Positions 23,842 through 32,931 are shown, numbered from the stretch's first letter. The stretch is 60,701 bases of DNA from Sinorhizobium americanum (GCF_001651855.1 NZ_LNQC01000071.1:1-60701); one strand, 5' to 3'. Notes: generated from the sequence alone by a model not told the origin. A program made the numbers and translations.

Positions 23842-24918
23842 TTAAGGCCTGCCACGCGGCAGATCGATGTCCTTCAGGGCATCCAGTGGCCCGGTCAATG
23901 CCGTCCTCGGCGGCACGAGCTCCGGCTCGACCAGATGGATCCGCGGCGCCGCCCGAGGCTGTTCGATCACCTCGAAGGCCTTGGCGATCATTCCCTCGAC
24001 ATTCTGCCGGATCATGATAACGGGAAAGGGGAGAAACGAGGCGAAAGGATCGTAGTCGTAGCAGCCGACGACGAGGTCGGTGAAATTGTCGTGCGGATGC
24101 TCGGCCATGAAACGCAACAGGCCCTCGAAATTGATCGACGAATTGACGAAGAGGCCGCGGGGCAGCTTGCCGTGCCGGCTGTAGAAGGCGTCGAAGGCCT
24201 TTCGAGCATTGTTCGCGGCGTAGCCGGTCGGCTGGATGCATTCGTCCGGATCATCCCTGAGCAATTCCTTTTTCACGGCCCGGAAGCCGCGGATGCGTTC
24301 ATGGCTGGCATGGTCGTTGCGGCCGCCGAAGAGATAGAGATCGCGCGGCTGGAGCGGCCGGTCGGTGGGAAAGTGGCGGATGATTGCCTCGGTCAGTAGC
24401 CGGCCGCCTTCGAAATTGTCGCTGATGACGGATGGAACCTTCGTGCCCGGGAGGTCGATATTGATGTGCTTCAGCCCGGCCGCTTCGCAGACCTCGTGAA
24501 CCCCGTCCGGATCCGTCGCGCCGCAGATGAACAACTCGTCGATGGAATAGGAAATCAGCGTTTCGGCGGTCTTGCGTTCTTCCTCCGGGTCGCGGCTGGC
24601 GCTGACGACGATCGGGCACTGGCCCTTGCTACGCACATGCGCCTCGAAGGTCTGGGCAAGCGAGGAGAAGTAGCGGTTGTCATGCACGGGCAGAAGCAGT
24701 CCGACCAGGCCCGAGCGCGAGCTGCGCAATCCGCGCGCCTGGCGATTCGCCGTATACTGGTGGGTTTCGGCGAGGCTGCGGATGAGCTCGGCGGTGCTTT
24801 CCTTGATGCGCCGCTTGCGCCAGGTGCCGTTCAGCACGGCGCTAACCGTTGACGGCGAACTGCCCGAGAGCACCGATAGATCGTAGATCGTCGCCTTTTT
24901 CTTACCGCTGTTCGCCAT
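23842..24918 (-). CDS. LacI-family regulator of the divergent sugar operon
   Basis: The 358-aa protein has an N-terminal LacI helix-turn-helix (TIYDLSVLSGSSPSTVSAVL, about 9-28) followed by the effector-binding domain (GLLLPVHDNRYFSSLAQ onward). ATG 24918 was selected because it places the helix-turn-helix at the usual N-terminal position. It is divergent from the sugar importer and catabolic operon starting at 25158. The dyads at 24987-25020 sit at the transcription start of that operon, so it is its probable repressor. Confidence 0.9.
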   Translation of the reverse strand: MANSGKKKATIYDLSVLSGSSPSTVSAVLNGTWRKRRIKESTAELIRSLAETHQYTANRQARGLRSSRSGLVGLLLPVHDNRYFSSLAQTFEAHVRSKGQCPIVVSASRDPEEERKTAETLISYSIDELFICGATDPDGVHEVCEAAGLKHINIDLPGTKVPSVISDNFEGGRLLTEAIIRHFPTDRPLQPRDLYLFGGRNDHASHERIRGFRAVKKELLRDDPDECIQPTGYAANNARKAFDAFYSRHGKLPRGLFVNSSINFEGLLRFMAEHPHDNFTDLVVGCYDYDPFASFLPFPVIMIRQNVEGMIAKAFEVIEQPRAAPRIHLVEPELVPPRTALTGPLDALKDIDLPRGRP

Positions 24919-24954
24919 CTGAGCCTCCACGAATCTCTTAGAGCCGATTTCCGC

Positions 24955-24983
24955 TTGACGAAAGATTAAGTCTGCAGGATAGT
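24955..24983 (+). promoter_or_regulatory. Sigma-70 promoter of the sugar importer operon
   Basis: TTGACG (24955-24960) and GATAGT (24978-24983) are separated by 17 bp, predicting a start near 24990. The predicted start site falls inside a LacI-type dyad, a classical repression layout. Confidence 0.55.
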
Positions 24984-24986
24984 CTC

Positions 24987-25020
24987 TGCACCATCGATTG
25001 TGCAAACAAGAAATATCGAT
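24987..25020. promoter_or_regulatory. Tandem LacI-type operators
   Basis: TGCACCATCGATTGTGCA (24987-25004) is an 18-bp palindrome with one mismatched pair, centred on ATCGAT. A second ATCGAT with the flank TGCGCA (25015-25026) has its centre exactly 22 bp downstream, about two helical turns. Both lie at or just after the predicted transcription start, suitable for cooperative repression by the adjacent LacI-type protein. Confidence 0.6.
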
Positions 25021-25125
25021 TGCGCACGGCGTGGGTCGTCTGAGGAGGCGGCGGTCAGCGGCGGGAAACTCGCTTCTCGTCAAGGAGGATTGAAACTGGA
25101 GGCCGGCGCGCCAGCGCCCGGGTGA

Positions 25126-25142
25126 GTTCCCGTTGCGGGAAC
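25126..25142 (+). promoter_or_regulatory. Leader hairpin before the binding-protein gene
   Basis: GTTCCCG and CGGGAAC form a perfect 7-bp stem with a TTG loop, two bases before the TGGAGGAGAG ribosome binding site. It may stabilise the 5' end of the mRNA or tune translation. Confidence 0.4.
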
Positions 25143-25157
25143 CTGTGGAGGAGAGAC

Positions 25158-26150
25158 ATGATCAAGACATTTCTTGCTGCCGCTCTGGCGGCTTCGCTTT
25201 CGCTCGCCGGTGCCTTTTCCGTCGCGGCGCAGGATGCGCCGAAGGTCGGCGTCGTCGTCAAGATCGGCGGCATCCCGTGGTTCAACGCCATGGAAATGGG
25301 CATCAAGGAGCGAGGCCAGAAGCTCGGCCTCGACGCCTTCATGGTCGGTCCGACGAGCGCCGACCCGGCCCTGCAGGTTCGCGCCATCGAGGATTTGATT
25401 GCCCAGGGCGTGAAGGTCATCGGCGTCGTGCCCAACGATGCCAAGGTGCTGGAGCCGGTGCTCACCAAGGACAAGGAAAAGGGCATCATCGTCATCACCC
25501 ATGAATCGCCGAGCCAGAAGGGCGCCGACTGGGACTTCGAGCTTGCCTCGTCGCAGGGCTTCGGCGAGGCGCACGGCAAGCTGCTGGCAGAGAAGATGGG
25601 CGGCAAGGGCGAGTACGCGGTTTTCGTCGGTTCGCTGACCGTGCCGCTGCACAATGCCTGGGCCGATGCGGCGATCGCTTATATCAAGAAGAACTACCCG
25701 GAGATGACCCTGGTCGGCGAGCGCTACGGCGTAGCCGAGGATGTCGACAAGAGCCGCTCGACGGCGCTCGACCTGATCTCCGCTCATCCGAACCTCAAGG
25801 GCTTCCTCGCCTTCGGCAGCCAGGGCCCGATCGGCGCCGGACGTGCCATCGAGGAACGCCGCAAGGTTGGCGAGATCTTCGTTCTCGGGCCCTTCTCGCC
25901 CGGACAGGGCCAGAAGCTGGTGAAGTCCGACGCGATCTCCGGCGGCTTCATGTGGAATCCGAAGCAGGCCGGCGAAGTCTTTGTGACGATGGCCGATAAG
26001 CTCCTCAAGGGCGAGGAGATCAAGGACGGCGATGAGATCGAGGGGCTGGGGGTCGTCCATCCGGACTTCCAGAACCGCAACATCATCGTCGACCAGCTGG
26101 TGCCGATCAACAAGGACACGGTCGCCGATCTCGCCGCGATGGGTCTCTGA
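25158..26150 (+). CDS. Sugar ABC transporter, periplasmic binding protein (RbsB/RhaS type)
   Basis: The 330-aa protein belongs to the pentose/hexose CUT2 binding-protein group. It has a signal peptide (MIKTFLAAALAASLSLAG to AAQ at about 23), then PKVGVVVKIGGIPWFNAMEMG and the ASSQGFGEAHGKLLAEKM region. ATG 25158 was chosen from its GGAGGAGAG site. The first gene of its operon, it is followed by an ATPase, two permeases and three catabolic enzymes. Resemblance is greatest to rhamnose- and autoinducer-2-type binding proteins. The ligand is likely a deoxy sugar or a ketose, by inference from the downstream enzymes. Confidence 0.88.
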   Translation: MIKTFLAAALAASLSLAGAFSVAAQDAPKVGVVVKIGGIPWFNAMEMGIKERGQKLGLDAFMVGPTSADPALQVRAIEDLIAQGVKVIGVVPNDAKVLEPVLTKDKEKGIIVITHESPSQKGADWDFELASSQGFGEAHGKLLAEKMGGKGEYAVFVGSLTVPLHNAWADAAIAYIKKNYPEMTLVGERYGVAEDVDKSRSTALDLISAHPNLKGFLAFGSQGPIGAGRAIEERRKVGEIFVLGPFSPGQGQKLVKSDAISGGFMWNPKQAGEVFVTMADKLLKGEEIKDGDEIEGLGVVHPDFQNRNIIVDQLVPINKDTVADLAAMGL

Positions 26151-26212
26151 TAGTGCTTTGAGGCGGGATGCCGCGCCGTGCATTTCGCCTGAACGGGTTC
26201 TCCCGGCTGCTG

Positions 26213-26230
26213 GGCCGGCTCCGGCCGGCC
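26213..26230 (+). promoter_or_regulatory. Stem-loop between binding-protein and ATPase genes
   Basis: GGCCGG and CCGGCC form a 6-bp GC stem with a 6-nt loop, extendable by a G-T pair, in the 121-bp gap after the binding-protein stop. There is no T tract. It probably raises the binding-protein mRNA level relative to downstream genes. Confidence 0.4.
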
Positions 26231-26271
26231 TGGCAAGTCTCATGAAACGAAGTTCGACAGGCGCAGGGTCC

Positions 26272-27786
26272 ATGCATCAGGCAACGAGCGCGACGGTCGG
26301 CGAAAAGCCGCTTCTGTCCCTTCGCAACATCAACATGACCTTCGGCGGCGTCAAGGCGCTGAAGAATGTGAGCTTCGAGGTTCGCCCGGGCGAAGTGCAT
26401 TGTCTTGCGGGCGAGAACGGCTGCGGCAAGAGCACGCTGATCAAGGTGGTCACCGGCGTCTATCGCCCTGCGGACGGCGCCGTCATCGAATATGACGGCG
26501 AGACCTATGCGCATATGTCGCCGGTCACAGCACAGGACCGCGGCATTAAGGTCATCTGGCAGGACCTGGCGCTGTTCCCGGAAATGAGCGTCGCCGAGAA
26601 TATAGCCTTCCACGAAGTGGTCGGCCGCCGGCCGCGCCTGGTCGATTATGGTCGCATGCAGCGGATCGCGACCGACGCGCTCGGCCGTCTCGGCGTCAGT
26701 CTTGATGTCGATCTACCGCTGAAGGAATACGCAATCGCCCAGCGCCAGATCGTCGCGATCGCCCGGGCACTCGTCGGCGAGGCCAAGCTCGTCTTCATGG
26801 ACGAGCCGACGGCATCGCTGACGCAGTCGGAGACCGATCACCTCCTCGATATCGTTCGCAACCTCTCTGCTTCCGGCGTCGCCGTCGTCTTTGTCAGCCA
26901 CCGGCTGGCCGAGGTTCTGGAGATTTCAAGCCGGATCACCGTGCTGCGCGACGGGGCGCTGGTCGGGGTCTTTCCCGCCGCCGGCATGACGCAGTCGCGC
27001 ATCACAGAACTGATGACCGGCAAGACCTTCGACCAGCATGTCCGCGCACGCCCGAAGGACGACCAGCCAGTCGTGCTCGACGTTCGCGGGCTGACCCGGC
27101 CGGGCCAGTTCGAGGATATTTCGCTCACCGTCCGTCGTGGTGAGACGGTCGGCATCACCGGCCTCTTAGGAGCAGGGCGAACCGAGCTGGCGCTCGCTCT
27201 TTTCGGCATGCTGAAGCCCGCTTCGGGCAGGATCAGCATCGAGGGCAAGGAGGTCCGCTTCACCTCCAACCGCGACGCCATCAAGGCTGGCGTCGCCTAT
27301 CTCTCGGAGGACCGGCTGTCGCTTGGGCTCATCCAGCCGCAGTCGATTGCCGACAATCTGGTGATCGCGTCGCTCCGCAAGATTCTTTCCGGGGGACTGC
27401 TTTCCGACGATCGTAAGCGCGGCCTCGTCTCCCGCTGGATCGCCGACCTCGGGGTCAGGATCGGTCGCCAGGCCGATGCGATCTCCACGCTTTCGGGCGG
27501 CAACCAGCAGCGCGTCGCGATCGCCAAGTGGCTCGCCACCGATCCAAAGATCCTCATTCTCGACTGCCCCACGGTTGGCGTCGATGTCGGCGCCCGCGCC
27601 GGGATTTTTGACATCGTTGCCAAGCTCGCCGAGAGCGGCCTGGCGATTATCCTGATTTCCGACGAGGTGCCGGAGGTCTATTTCAACGCCGACCGGGTCC
27701 TGCACATGGCGCAGGGGCGCATCGTCGGCAGCTATGATCCGCGTCAGGCGCGGCTGGAAGACATCGAGGCAGCCGTCTATGCGTAG
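26272..27786 (+). CDS. Sugar ABC transporter, double ATPase (RbsA/MglA type)
   Basis: The 504-aa protein contains two ABC domains. The first has Walker A GENGCGKST and Walker B VFMDEPTASL, and its signature region is degenerate (YAIAQRQIVAIARAL), which is common in this family. The second has GLLGAGRTE at Walker A, signature LSGGNQQR and LILDCPTVGVDVG. It energises import by the two permeases that follow. ATG 26272 follows CAGGGTCC; an in-frame ATG at 26242 has a poorer site. Its 3' end overlaps the first permease by 8 bp. Confidence 0.92.
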   Translation: MHQATSATVGEKPLLSLRNINMTFGGVKALKNVSFEVRPGEVHCLAGENGCGKSTLIKVVTGVYRPADGAVIEYDGETYAHMSPVTAQDRGIKVIWQDLALFPEMSVAENIAFHEVVGRRPRLVDYGRMQRIATDALGRLGVSLDVDLPLKEYAIAQRQIVAIARALVGEAKLVFMDEPTASLTQSETDHLLDIVRNLSASGVAVVFVSHRLAEVLEISSRITVLRDGALVGVFPAAGMTQSRITELMTGKTFDQHVRARPKDDQPVVLDVRGLTRPGQFEDISLTVRRGETVGITGLLGAGRTELALALFGMLKPASGRISIEGKEVRFTSNRDAIKAGVAYLSEDRLSLGLIQPQSIADNLVIASLRKILSGGLLSDDRKRGLVSRWIADLGVRIGRQADAISTLSGGNQQRVAIAKWLATDPKILILDCPTVGVDVGARAGIFDIVAKLAESGLAIILISDEVPEVYFNADRVLHMAQGRIVGSYDPRQARLEDIEAAVYA

Positions 27787-28780
27787 CCTGATCCGCACTC
27801 ACGCGACCGAGTTCTCGCTGCTGGCGGTGATCATCGTCATCAGCACCGTGCTTTCCTTCGCCACGGCGAATTTCTTCTCGCTCGGCAACGCCTTCGACCT
27901 TTTGAACATCAGCGCGGTCAACATCATCTTCGCCGTCGGCCTGCTGGTGGTGCTGATCGCCGGCGGCATCGATATCTCCTTTGCCGTCGCCGCCTCGGTC
28001 GTCCAATATTGTACCGCGACCGCGCTCGGCTGGATCGGCGGCGGAGGCTGGGTCTCCGGGCTCCTGATCGCCGGCTCGCTCGGCGTGCTGCTCGGCTGCG
28101 TCAACGCCTTCCTGATCCACCGCTTCCGGATCATCTCGATCGTCGCGACGATCTCAACCTTCAACATCTATTTCGGGCTGCTGATGTTCTTCACCCGGGG
28201 CGTGTCGATCTACGACCTGCCAGACTGGTTGACGGATCGCGTCATCCTCTTCGAGCATGAAATGCCGGACGGGACCTGGATCGAGATCACGCTGCCGGTT
28301 CTCGTGATGGTGATCTGTGTCATAGCCACCTGGATGCTGATTACCCGCACCACGGTCGGCCGCCAGCTTTACGCCTTCGGCGACAATCCGGAAGGGGCGC
28401 GCCGCTTCGGCATCAATATCGGCGCCATGCAGTTCATCGCCTTCGGCTGGCTCGGCCTGATGGCCGGCATCGGCGGGCTGATCCAGGCGCATTATGCCCA
28501 GGAGGTGGTGCCGAACGCGCTTTACGGCCGCGAACTCGACGTGCTTGCTGCAGTCGTCCTCGGCGGCGCTCGCCTCGGTGGCGGCAAGGGTTCGGTGCTC
28601 GGCTGCGTGCTCGGCGTTCTCCTGATCTCGATCACCCAGAACGGCCTCAACCTGATGGGCGTCTCGCCCTTTGCCTTCAAGATGATCGTCGGCGCCATCA
28701 TCCTGGTCGCCATCACGCTTTCGAATACGCGCATCGAGCGTCTGCTGCCCTTCGTCGGCCAGAAGGGAGGGGGACGATGA
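27779..28780 (+). CDS. Sugar ABC transporter permease (RbsC family), first
   Basis: The 333-aa membrane protein has about nine hydrophobic segments and the family EAA-like region ending GGARLGGGKGSVLG. ATG 27779 overlaps the ATPase gene by 8 bp. It forms the transmembrane channel with the second permease. The family motif NIIFAVGLLVVLIAGGIDIS is present near the N terminus. Confidence 0.92.
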   Translation: MRSLIRTHATEFSLLAVIIVISTVLSFATANFFSLGNAFDLLNISAVNIIFAVGLLVVLIAGGIDISFAVAASVVQYCTATALGWIGGGGWVSGLLIAGSLGVLLGCVNAFLIHRFRIISIVATISTFNIYFGLLMFFTRGVSIYDLPDWLTDRVILFEHEMPDGTWIEITLPVLVMVICVIATWMLITRTTVGRQLYAFGDNPEGARRFGINIGAMQFIAFGWLGLMAGIGGLIQAHYAQEVVPNALYGRELDVLAAVVLGGARLGGGKGSVLGCVLGVLLISITQNGLNLMGVSPFAFKMIVGAIILVAITLSNTRIERLLPFVGQKGGGR

Positions 28781-29775
28781 CCGCAATCTTCGAGCGCGTC
28801 AAAACGGCCCTCGGTCCGGAGATGGCCGGCCCCGGCCTCGCCTTTGTTGCCGTCGTCCTTGTCTTCGGACTTGCCTCGCCGCAATTCCTGAGTGCCGCGA
28901 CCTTCGGCTCCGTCGCCTTCCAGCTGCCGGAACTTGGACTGCTCACGCTTGCCATGCTGCTGCCGATCCTCACCGGCGGCCTCAATCTGGCGATCACCTT
29001 CACGGCGAACATCGCCGGGCTGACGGTCGCCTGGGTGCTCAGGGAGAATGGCGGCGTCGACGCCGGTGTCGGCATCTTCATCGTGGGGTCCCTGCTGGCA
29101 CTGATGGTTGGCGCGGCGAGCGGCGTCGTCATGGGGCTGGTGATCGCCTTCACCCGCGCCCATCCGATCCTCGTGTCGCTGTCGATGATGATCTTCCTGC
29201 GCGGCCTCGGCGAGTTCCTGACGCGCGGCGGCGATATCTCCGGTTTCCCGGCCTTCATGGGGCCGATCGGCCATGGCTCTATCGCCGGCATCCCCGTACC
29301 GCTGATCGTCTTCATCGTCTGCGTCCTCGGCTGGCACGTGCTGCTCGGCCGCACCAAGCTCGGCTTCAATACCTATATGATCGGCTCCAATCTCGAGGCG
29401 ACCCGCTATTCCGGCATCAACACGCGCAAGGCGATCGTGCTCGTCTACACGCTCTCCGGCGTGATGTGCGCCATCGCCGGCATCATCATGCTGGCACGGT
29501 TCAATTCGGTGCGCATCGGCCATGGCGAATCCTACCTGCTGATCACCGTGCTTGCCTGCTTCCTCGGCGGCGTCAATCCGTTCGGCGGCTTCGGCCGGGT
29601 CATTCCCGTCTTCGTGGCACTGGTGGTGCTGCAGCTTCTGTCGTCCGGCCTCAATCTCATCGGAGCCAACCAGCATCTTGCGACCGCCGTCTGGGGCATC
29701 CTGCTCGTCGGCGTGATGATCCTGCGCTGGGTCGCTTCGAAAATCAGGATTTCCATCATCAGAAAAGGATCATGA
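28777..29775 (+). CDS. Sugar ABC transporter permease (RbsC family), second
   Basis: The 332-aa polytopic membrane protein is a paralog of the preceding permease, with the conserved AMLLPILTGGLNLAITFTAN and CFLGGVNPFGGFGRVIPVF regions. Its start overlaps the previous stop (ATGA) and its stop overlaps the next start (ATGA), so expression is tightly coupled. Two different permeases indicate a heterodimeric channel. Confidence 0.92.
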   Translation: MTAIFERVKTALGPEMAGPGLAFVAVVLVFGLASPQFLSAATFGSVAFQLPELGLLTLAMLLPILTGGLNLAITFTANIAGLTVAWVLRENGGVDAGVGIFIVGSLLALMVGAASGVVMGLVIAFTRAHPILVSLSMMIFLRGLGEFLTRGGDISGFPAFMGPIGHGSIAGIPVPLIVFIVCVLGWHVLLGRTKLGFNTYMIGSNLEATRYSGINTRKAIVLVYTLSGVMCAIAGIIMLARFNSVRIGHGESYLLITVLACFLGGVNPFGGFGRVIPVFVALVVLQLLSSGLNLIGANQHLATAVWGILLVGVMILRWVASKIRISIIRKGS

Positions 29776-30626
29776 CCATGCAGGGATTTGGCGTCCATAC
29801 GAGCATGTGGACCATGAACTGGGACCGACCGGGTGCGGAGCGGGCGGTGGCGGCAGCCGTCAAATACGAGGTCGATTTCATCGAAATTCCGATGCTCAAT
29901 CCGCCGGCCGTCGATACGGAACATACCCGTGTGCTGCTCGAGAAAAACCGGCTTCGGGCGCTCTGCTCGCTTGGCCTGCCTGAGCGTGCCTGGGCATCGG
30001 TGCGGCCGGACGCGGCGATCGAGCATCTGAAGGTCGCGATTGACAAGACCGCCGATCTCGGCGGGGAGGCGCTGTCCGGCGTCATCTATGGCGGTATCGG
30101 CGAGCGCACCGGGGTGCCGCCGACGCTCGCGGAATATGACAACATCGCCCGGGTGCTCGAGGCCGCCGCCAAGCACGCTAAGTCGCGCGGCATCGAGCTC
30201 GGCGTCGAAGCCGTCAACCGCTATGAGAACCATCTGATCAATACCGGCTGGCAGGCGGTGAAGATGATCGAGCGGGTCGGTGCCGACAACATTTTCGTGC
30301 ATCTCGACACCTACCACATGAACATCGAGGAGAAGGGCGTCGGCAAGGGCCTCCTCGATGCACGCGAGCATCTGAAATATATTCACTTATCGGAGAGCGA
30401 CCGCGGCACGCCGGGTTACGGCACTTGCGGCTGGGATGAAATTTTTTCTACCCTTGCCGCCATCGGTTTCACGGGCGGTCTCGCCATGGAGAGCTTCATC
30501 AACATGCCGCCGGAAGTGGCCTATGGCCTCGCCGTCTGGCGGCCGGTCGCGAAGGATGAGGAGGAAGTGATGGGCAATGGCCTGCCCTTCCTGCGCAACA
30601 AGGCCAGGCAATATGGGCTGATCTGA
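29772..30626 (+). CDS. Sugar isomerase/epimerase, D-tagatose 3-epimerase-like
   Basis: The 284-aa protein is a TIM-barrel enzyme of the sugar-phosphate isomerase/epimerase superfamily. The four metal and catalytic residues of the D-tagatose/L-ribulose 3-epimerase family are present: E146 (GVEAVN), D179 (HLDTYH), H205 (YIHLSE) and E240 (AMESF). It should invert C3 of a ketose, or interconvert ketoses, using Mn or Co. In the operon it precedes a kinase and an aldolase, which suggests it converts the imported sugar into the kinase substrate. The exact sugar is unknown. Confidence 0.82.
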   Translation: MTMQGFGVHTSMWTMNWDRPGAERAVAAAVKYEVDFIEIPMLNPPAVDTEHTRVLLEKNRLRALCSLGLPERAWASVRPDAAIEHLKVAIDKTADLGGEALSGVIYGGIGERTGVPPTLAEYDNIARVLEAAAKHAKSRGIELGVEAVNRYENHLINTGWQAVKMIERVGADNIFVHLDTYHMNIEEKGVGKGLLDAREHLKYIHLSESDRGTPGYGTCGWDEIFSTLAAIGFTGGLAMESFINMPPEVAYGLAVWRPVAKDEEEVMGNGLPFLRNKARQYGLI

Positions 30627-30632
30627 AGACCT

Positions 30633-30667
30633 CAACAGGCGGCCAGGCTCTGTCTGGCCGCCTGTTG
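30633..30667 (+). promoter_or_regulatory. Long perfect stem-loop between epimerase and kinase genes
   Basis: CAACAGGCGGCCAG and CTGGCCGCCTGTTG form a perfect 14-bp stem with a 7-nt loop, 6 bp after the epimerase stop. No T tract follows. It may act as a processing site or partial terminator separating transport and catabolic gene expression. Confidence 0.55.
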
Positions 30668-30697
30668 CGTCCAGAGCAATAGGTAGTGGAGGCAGCG

Positions 30698-32170
30698 GTG
30701 AGCGATCGAGGAAGTGCAACGGCGATGATCGCCGTCCTCGACGTCGGCAAGACCAATGTCAAGCTCAGCGCCGCCGCGGCGGACGGCACGATCGTCGAAA
30801 GCCTCTGCGTCCCCAACCCCGTTCTGGCCGGACCGCCCTGGCGCCATCACGATCTGAATGCCTTGAGCGATTGGACCTTCGAGACACTGGCGATCCTCTC
30901 GCGCCGCCATGCCTTCAGCGCCTTCGTCACCTCCGGACATGGCTCCGGCGGAGTGCTGACCGGTGCCGCTCCGGATGCCGGCGATGGCGCCGCTCTTCCG
31001 ATGATCGACTATGAGCAACCATTGCCGGCCGACATCCGCGACGGCTACGCACCGCTCGCCGGCACCTTTCTCGACCGCGGCAGTGCGACCATGCATGGCG
31101 CGACCCACCAGGCCCGTCAGCTCTATTGGATGGAGCAGCGCGAGCCACACGCATTCGGGAAAGCCCGTTGGTATCTTGGCCTGCCGCAATACTGGGCCTG
31201 GCGGCTTTCCGGTGTCGCCGCCTCGGAGGCGAGCTTTCTCGGCGCCCAATCGCATCTCTGGAATGTCGCGGAAGCGCGCTGGGCGCCGATCGTCAGCGCC
31301 CGCGGCTGGCAGCGCCTGATGCCGCCCTTCGCCAAGGCCTGGCAGGCGCTGGGGCCCGTCCGGCCCGAACTTGCCCGCCGCTTCGATCTGCCTGAAGGGC
31401 TGCCCGTTCTGACGGGCGGCCATGACAGCAGCCTCAATCACTATCGCTATCACACCGCCGGGCTGCGGGATTTCACGGTCATCTCGACCGGAACCTGGAT
31501 CGTCGGCTTCTCCGGTTCGACGCCGGTCGAGCGGCTCGACGAACATCGCGGCATGACCCTGAACAGCGATGTGTTCGGCAATCCGCTCGGCGGCATCCTG
31601 ACGATGGGAGGCCGCGAATTCTCGCAGATCGCCGGCAGCGATCCGCCGGCCGAGCCTGTGCCGCTCGAAACCGTCGCGCGTCTGATAGCACAGCGCACCT
31701 TCGCCGTTCCCTCCTTCGGTGAGGGTGATGGCCTGTTTCCTGACAGCGCCGGCCGCGGCCGAATTCTGGGTCCGCCGGTCGCGGAGCCGATGGAACGCAA
31801 GGCCCTGGCGCTCCTTTGTTGCGCGCTGCTGACCGCCGAGTGCATCGGCATGCTCTCTGATGATCGCCTCGTCGTCCTCGATGGAAGTTTTCTGCGCGAT
31901 CCGCTCTATGCGAGACTCGTGGCATCCTTGCTTCCAGGCCGCGCGGTGCGCGTCAATCTCGATGCCTATGGCGTCGCCGCCGGCGCGGCGCTGCTTGCCG
32001 GCCAGGAGAGACGCCGGCATCCGGCACCACTTACCCTCGGGAAGCCGACTAATCTCGAAGACCTTACACCCGAGCTCATAGGCTACGCCGCCGATTGGCG
32101 GGCCCTTGCCGGCGCAGCGCCGGGCAAGCGAAACGAATTCGAACACGCGAAAGGAAGCTTCCATGGCTGA
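30698..32170 (+). CDS. FGGY-family carbohydrate kinase
   Basis: The 490-aa protein has the actin-like FGGY fold: N-terminal phosphate motif LDVGKTNVKLS, central TGGHDSS and FTVISTGTW, and C-terminal VVLDGSFLRDPLY with DAYGVAAGAALLA. It phosphorylates a ketose or related sugar. GTG 30698 was chosen because GGAGG precedes it at 5-nt spacing; an in-frame GTG lies 12 bp earlier. It overlaps the aldolase gene by 8 bp. The aldolase context suggests a 1-phosphate product such as L-fuculose-, L-rhamnulose- or ribulose-1-phosphate. Confidence 0.88.
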   Translation: MSDRGSATAMIAVLDVGKTNVKLSAAAADGTIVESLCVPNPVLAGPPWRHHDLNALSDWTFETLAILSRRHAFSAFVTSGHGSGGVLTGAAPDAGDGAALPMIDYEQPLPADIRDGYAPLAGTFLDRGSATMHGATHQARQLYWMEQREPHAFGKARWYLGLPQYWAWRLSGVAASEASFLGAQSHLWNVAEARWAPIVSARGWQRLMPPFAKAWQALGPVRPELARRFDLPEGLPVLTGGHDSSLNHYRYHTAGLRDFTVISTGTWIVGFSGSTPVERLDEHRGMTLNSDVFGNPLGGILTMGGREFSQIAGSDPPAEPVPLETVARLIAQRTFAVPSFGEGDGLFPDSAGRGRILGPPVAEPMERKALALLCCALLTAECIGMLSDDRLVVLDGSFLRDPLYARLVASLLPGRAVRVNLDAYGVAAGAALLAGQERRRHPAPLTLGKPTNLEDLTPELIGYAADWRALAGAAPGKRNEFEHAKGSFHG

Positions 32171-32867
32171 AGACCCGACGACCGACAAGCTGGCACTAAG
32201 GCGCGAGATGGTGGACATCTGCCGGCGGATGAATTCGAGCGGCATCAACCAGGGAACGGCCGGCAATCTTTCCGTGCGCGCCGGCGAAGGTTTCCTGATC
32301 ACCCCGTCGTCCATGCCTTACGAGACGATGCAGCCGGAAGATCTGGTCGAGATGGATTTCGATGGAACCTATTCCGGCCATCGGCCGTCGTCCGAATGGC
32401 GCTTCCATCGTGATATTCTGCGAGCCCGCACCGATATCAACGTCGTGCTGCATTGCCACTCGATCTATGCGACGACGCTTGCCTGCCACCACAAGACCAT
32501 TCCGAGCTTTCATTACATGACGGGCATTGCCGGTGGCACGACGATCCGCTGCGGCGAATACGCGACCTTCGGCACGCAGGCGCTTTCCGATAACGCGCTT
32601 GCCGCACTCAAGGACCGGACCGCCTGCCTGCTTGGCCAGCACGGCCAGATCTCGCTCGGCAAGACGCTCGAATCGGCGCTCTGGCTTGCGATCGAGGTCG
32701 AGACGCTGTCGCGGATCTACGTCCAGGCTCTTACGCTTGGCGAACCGCCAATCCTGCCCGACGACGAGATGGAGCGCGTCATCGCCCAGATGCGGCGCAT
32801 GAGTTACGGCCAGGCTCCGGATGCGGAGGGCGTGAACGATATCGCCCGGCCGCGTGGGTCTGCGTGA
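32163..32867 (+). CDS. Class II aldolase/adducin protein, fuculose-phosphate aldolase-like
   Basis: The 234-aa zinc enzyme has the conserved GINQGTAGNLSVR, the PSSEWRFH motif with the predicted catalytic Glu, and the metal-binding HCHSIYATTLACH with GQHGQ later. It would split a sugar 1-phosphate into DHAP and an aldehyde. It overlaps the kinase gene by 8 bp and ends the operon. The length is as for FucA-type enzymes. It could instead be an epimerase of the AraD group, but the kinase context favours an aldolase. Confidence 0.87.
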   Translation: MAEDPTTDKLALRREMVDICRRMNSSGINQGTAGNLSVRAGEGFLITPSSMPYETMQPEDLVEMDFDGTYSGHRPSSEWRFHRDILRARTDINVVLHCHSIYATTLACHHKTIPSFHYMTGIAGGTTIRCGEYATFGTQALSDNALAALKDRTACLLGQHGQISLGKTLESALWLAIEVETLSRIYVQALTLGEPPILPDDEMERVIAQMRRMSYGQAPDAEGVNDIARPRGSA

Positions 32868-32931
32868 GGCCGGCCGGACTGCTTGGGGTCTGCCGCGCGT
32901 TTGGAAAGGAACTTAGCCGTGGTGGACCTGT

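Noticed and set aside
28522..29676. 384-codon open frame on the minus strand opposite the second RbsC-type permease
   Set aside because: Its charged, Asp/His/Glu-rich composition is the complement of hydrophobic membrane-helix codons, a known artefact.
30632..32314. 560-codon open frame on the minus strand opposite the FGGY kinase
   Set aside because: Shadow of a conserved kinase gene; the composition (Arg, Ala and Gly-rich, no domain) does not resemble a real protein.
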